From NCBI GenBank assembly GCA_946902985.2, contig OX336388.2, positions 1,386,847,723 through 1,386,911,722 on the forward strand: DNA of 64,000 bases. The letters run 5' to 3'. Below the pieces are notes generated by a model that worked only from the letters and a program-made list of their open reading frames with translations, was not told where the DNA came from and did no database searches. The position numbers were made by a program, and so were the translations under genes. This document shows, in pieces, positions 62,426 through 64,000 of this stretch; position 1 is the stretch's first letter; every line of letters begins with the position of its first letter. Source of the stretch: Meconema thalassinum. Taxonomy: Eukaryota > Arthropoda > Insecta > Orthoptera > Tettigoniidae.

Positions 62426-62935
62426 TTTTGAAAACCACTGTAACTGTAGGCGTTATTCTGTTGTCTGGTTTGAAATATTCTGCCTATGAAGGGTGTACGT
62501 TGTGATAACAACAAGCACTTACCGCATACGCCTGTTTTGCCTCCGATAATGTACGCATTTCCTTCCACTGCCGAATTCACTAATACTAACATACGCTTGC
62601 TGTCGTGACGACTAATGTTTCAAACAGAGTTCTACTCATCGTCGGTTTTGGAAGTTTGTAATACTTTTACAACAACGTATTTCTTCAAAACACAGTGTTT
62701 CCCAAACACGCCACTTGCACAGGCTGTTTGCTATCCTTCAGAGCTGTCCATCCAGATATTCGTTAACGGTATTTCAAATGAGCCCACTATATACATTATG
62801 TAAACACTGCTTTAAACTCGATTTGCGCTTTGGTTTTAAAGTAAAAGATAATGTTATCAATAATGCAGAAAAACTTCCATTGTTTGAAAATGACACCCCT
62901 GATTGCTTATGATACACAGTGCGTACCACACCGAC
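62426..62935. other. No gene recognised
   Basis: Two 60-65 codon plus-strand frames without motifs; no repeat match. Confidence 0.4.
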
Positions 62936-63235
62936 AGCAGTGGCTACGCTGGCTAAAGCGCAGCGTTAGACGCGTAGACGCGTGGGTTCGAACCCCACCG
63001 TCGACCATCCTTGAAATAGTTTTCCGTGGTTTCCCGTTTTCAACACCAGGCAAATGCTGGAACGGTACCTTCTGACAGGCCACGGCCGCTTCCTTCCACA
63101 CCCCTGCCTAGTTTCATTCATCTTCATCCATTCCATCTCTCATCCCGACGCGCAGGTCACCCACGGGCGTCGACTAGAATGACCTGCGCTCGGCCTCTCA
63201 GGAGACCACACGGCAAAATAGAAAAACATAGTGTG
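62936..63235 (+). mobile_element. SINE with head GTGGCTACGCTGGCTAAAGC
   Basis: B box GTGGGTTCGAACCCCACC is a perfect tRNA-type T arm. The body TAGTTTTCCGTGGTTTCCCG and CAAATGCTGGAACGGTACC is alpha-like. The 3' part CCCGACGCGCAGGTCACCCA and CCTGCGCTCGGCCTCTCAGG is the same module as in SINE epsilon (20380-20430). A modular SINE combining alpha body and epsilon end. Confidence 0.78.
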
Positions 63236-63337
63236 TACCTCACCTCCACTGTTTTCTCCTAATTATGCCAGTGAGCATACTTTCACAGCAGGTCTATATG
63301 TAATTTAAGTTTTCAATTTGGGCTAGTATTTCTGTCC

Positions 63338-64000
63338 ATTTTAGCCTATTTTCATTTTATGAAAAAATAGGCTTATGAGATCACCTTTTGTCCGTGTGTG
63401 TGTGTGTGACTGTGTGATGTGTGTGTGTCCCCCTCTAATAACTTCTAAACGGCTGGAGGGATTTTAATGAAACTCGCTAAGTTCATAGCACCATTTTGGC
63501 CGACACCGACCGTGCCCTTCAAATTGTTTTACGTCCCACCAATCCAACATGGCGGCTGTGCGAATTATTTCACCTGCATTCAATATCTCCGAAACTATTA
63601 CCGATATCACCCTGAAATTTTGTACGGTGATAAAGGGCACTATCAAAAGTTCACCTATGTGACTTTTGAAATCCTGGTAACTACAAAACCAACATGGCGG
63701 CCAAGCGAATTAGCGACTTTTAAATAGACGTGTCCCGCGATTTGACCAACCAAACGCAATGAAACTTGGCACAGTATATGTTTATACACATTTTAATGCA
63801 CCAAAATCTAACTTTGTTCAATTGTTTACATAACCTCAAGATGGCGGCTGTGCGAAATATTTCACCGGCATTCTATATCTCCGAAACTGTTACTGATATC
63901 ACCCTGAAATTGTGTATGGGGATATAGACACTACTAGAAGGTCATCTATGAGACTTTCAAAAACCTGTTAACTACAAAACAAATATGGCGGCCAAGCGAA
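63338..64000 (+). mobile_element. Helentron-like element A3, cut by window edge
   Basis: The 5' end TTTTAGCCTATTTTCATTTT with arm AAAAAATAGGCTTATGAGAT, then a GT tract and C-run. Core ATGGC motifs start at 63549, 63694, 63841 and 63985 (spacings 145, 147, 144). High similarity to A2 over its first 400 bp. The 3' end is outside. Confidence 0.78.

Overview
The window looks like non-genic DNA from a large, repeat-rich insect nuclear genome. The evidence is about 20 tRNA-headed SINEs, several with clear target-site duplications (TSDs), together with LINE 3' ends, Tc1/mariner, hAT, Helitron and Ty3/gypsy sequences. There is no operon, no functional rRNA or tRNA gene, and no host coding gene that I can identify. 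The commonest SINE (my label beta, starting GCCTCCGTGGCTTAGGCGG) reminds me of SINEs in Orthoptera and relatives. That is a recollection, not a search result, so the host call is 'insect, probably polyneopteran'. All family labels (alpha, beta, A/B/C, M, Q, P, X, G) are local to this report.

Layout. 1-3.4 kb: 3' part of a Ty3/gypsy element with a large internal deletion, and its probable 3' LTR. 3.6-9.4 kb: a run of SINEs and a LINE 3' end. 9.4-11.7 kb: mostly unique DNA, with a GC-rich promoter-like patch (CRE plus RFX X-box) at 11.1-11.35 kb. 12.4-18.5 kb: element B1, a 690-bp inverted repeat, and a palindromic MITE split by a SINE. 20-25.5 kb: SINEs, a LINE 3' end and a 44-bp minisatellite. 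26.8-34.2 kb: three tandem copies of a ~430-450 bp unit (X), invaded by a 4.4-kb TA-flanked element (itself hosting two others), by element C, and by a SINE. 37-45 kb: SINEs, a decayed Helitron helicase, an inverted-repeat element carrying two SINEs, and an intact palindromic MITE. 46.2-49.2 kb: element A2 split by an intact Tc1/mariner transposon. 49.2-56.6 kb: SINEs, an RNase H-bearing LINE and a deep stack of nested elements. 57.9-64 kb: SINEs, a hAT MITE, element B2 and the start of element A3.

Main result. Six elements (A1-A3, B1, B2, C) share one architecture although their cores are largely unrelated. Each has a 5' hairpin followed by a conserved TTATGAGATC. Next come a GT or GTCY microsatellite and a C-rich stop. 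In five of the six the core is built from half-units of about 146 bp; in B1 only one such interval is seen. In all that retain a 3' end there is an inverted copy of the 5' arm, then a terminal hairpin. Element C can be compared with its uninterrupted target in sister X units, and it inserted into a T-run with at most a 2-bp ambiguity. This matches non-autonomous Helentron-like elements (the HINE/DINE-1/mini-me type). In A and B the half-unit phase is marked by a GCCGCCAT (YY1/Pho-like) core every 144-150 bp, close to nucleosome length. I know of no description of that pattern.

The only intact protein gene of known type is the 341-aa DD34E transposase at 46.9-47.9 kb. A 241-aa open frame at 27.8 kb, inside a 31-bp-TIR element, resembles an uncharacterised eukaryotic family (DUF7869-like from memory) and may belong to a poorly described transposon.
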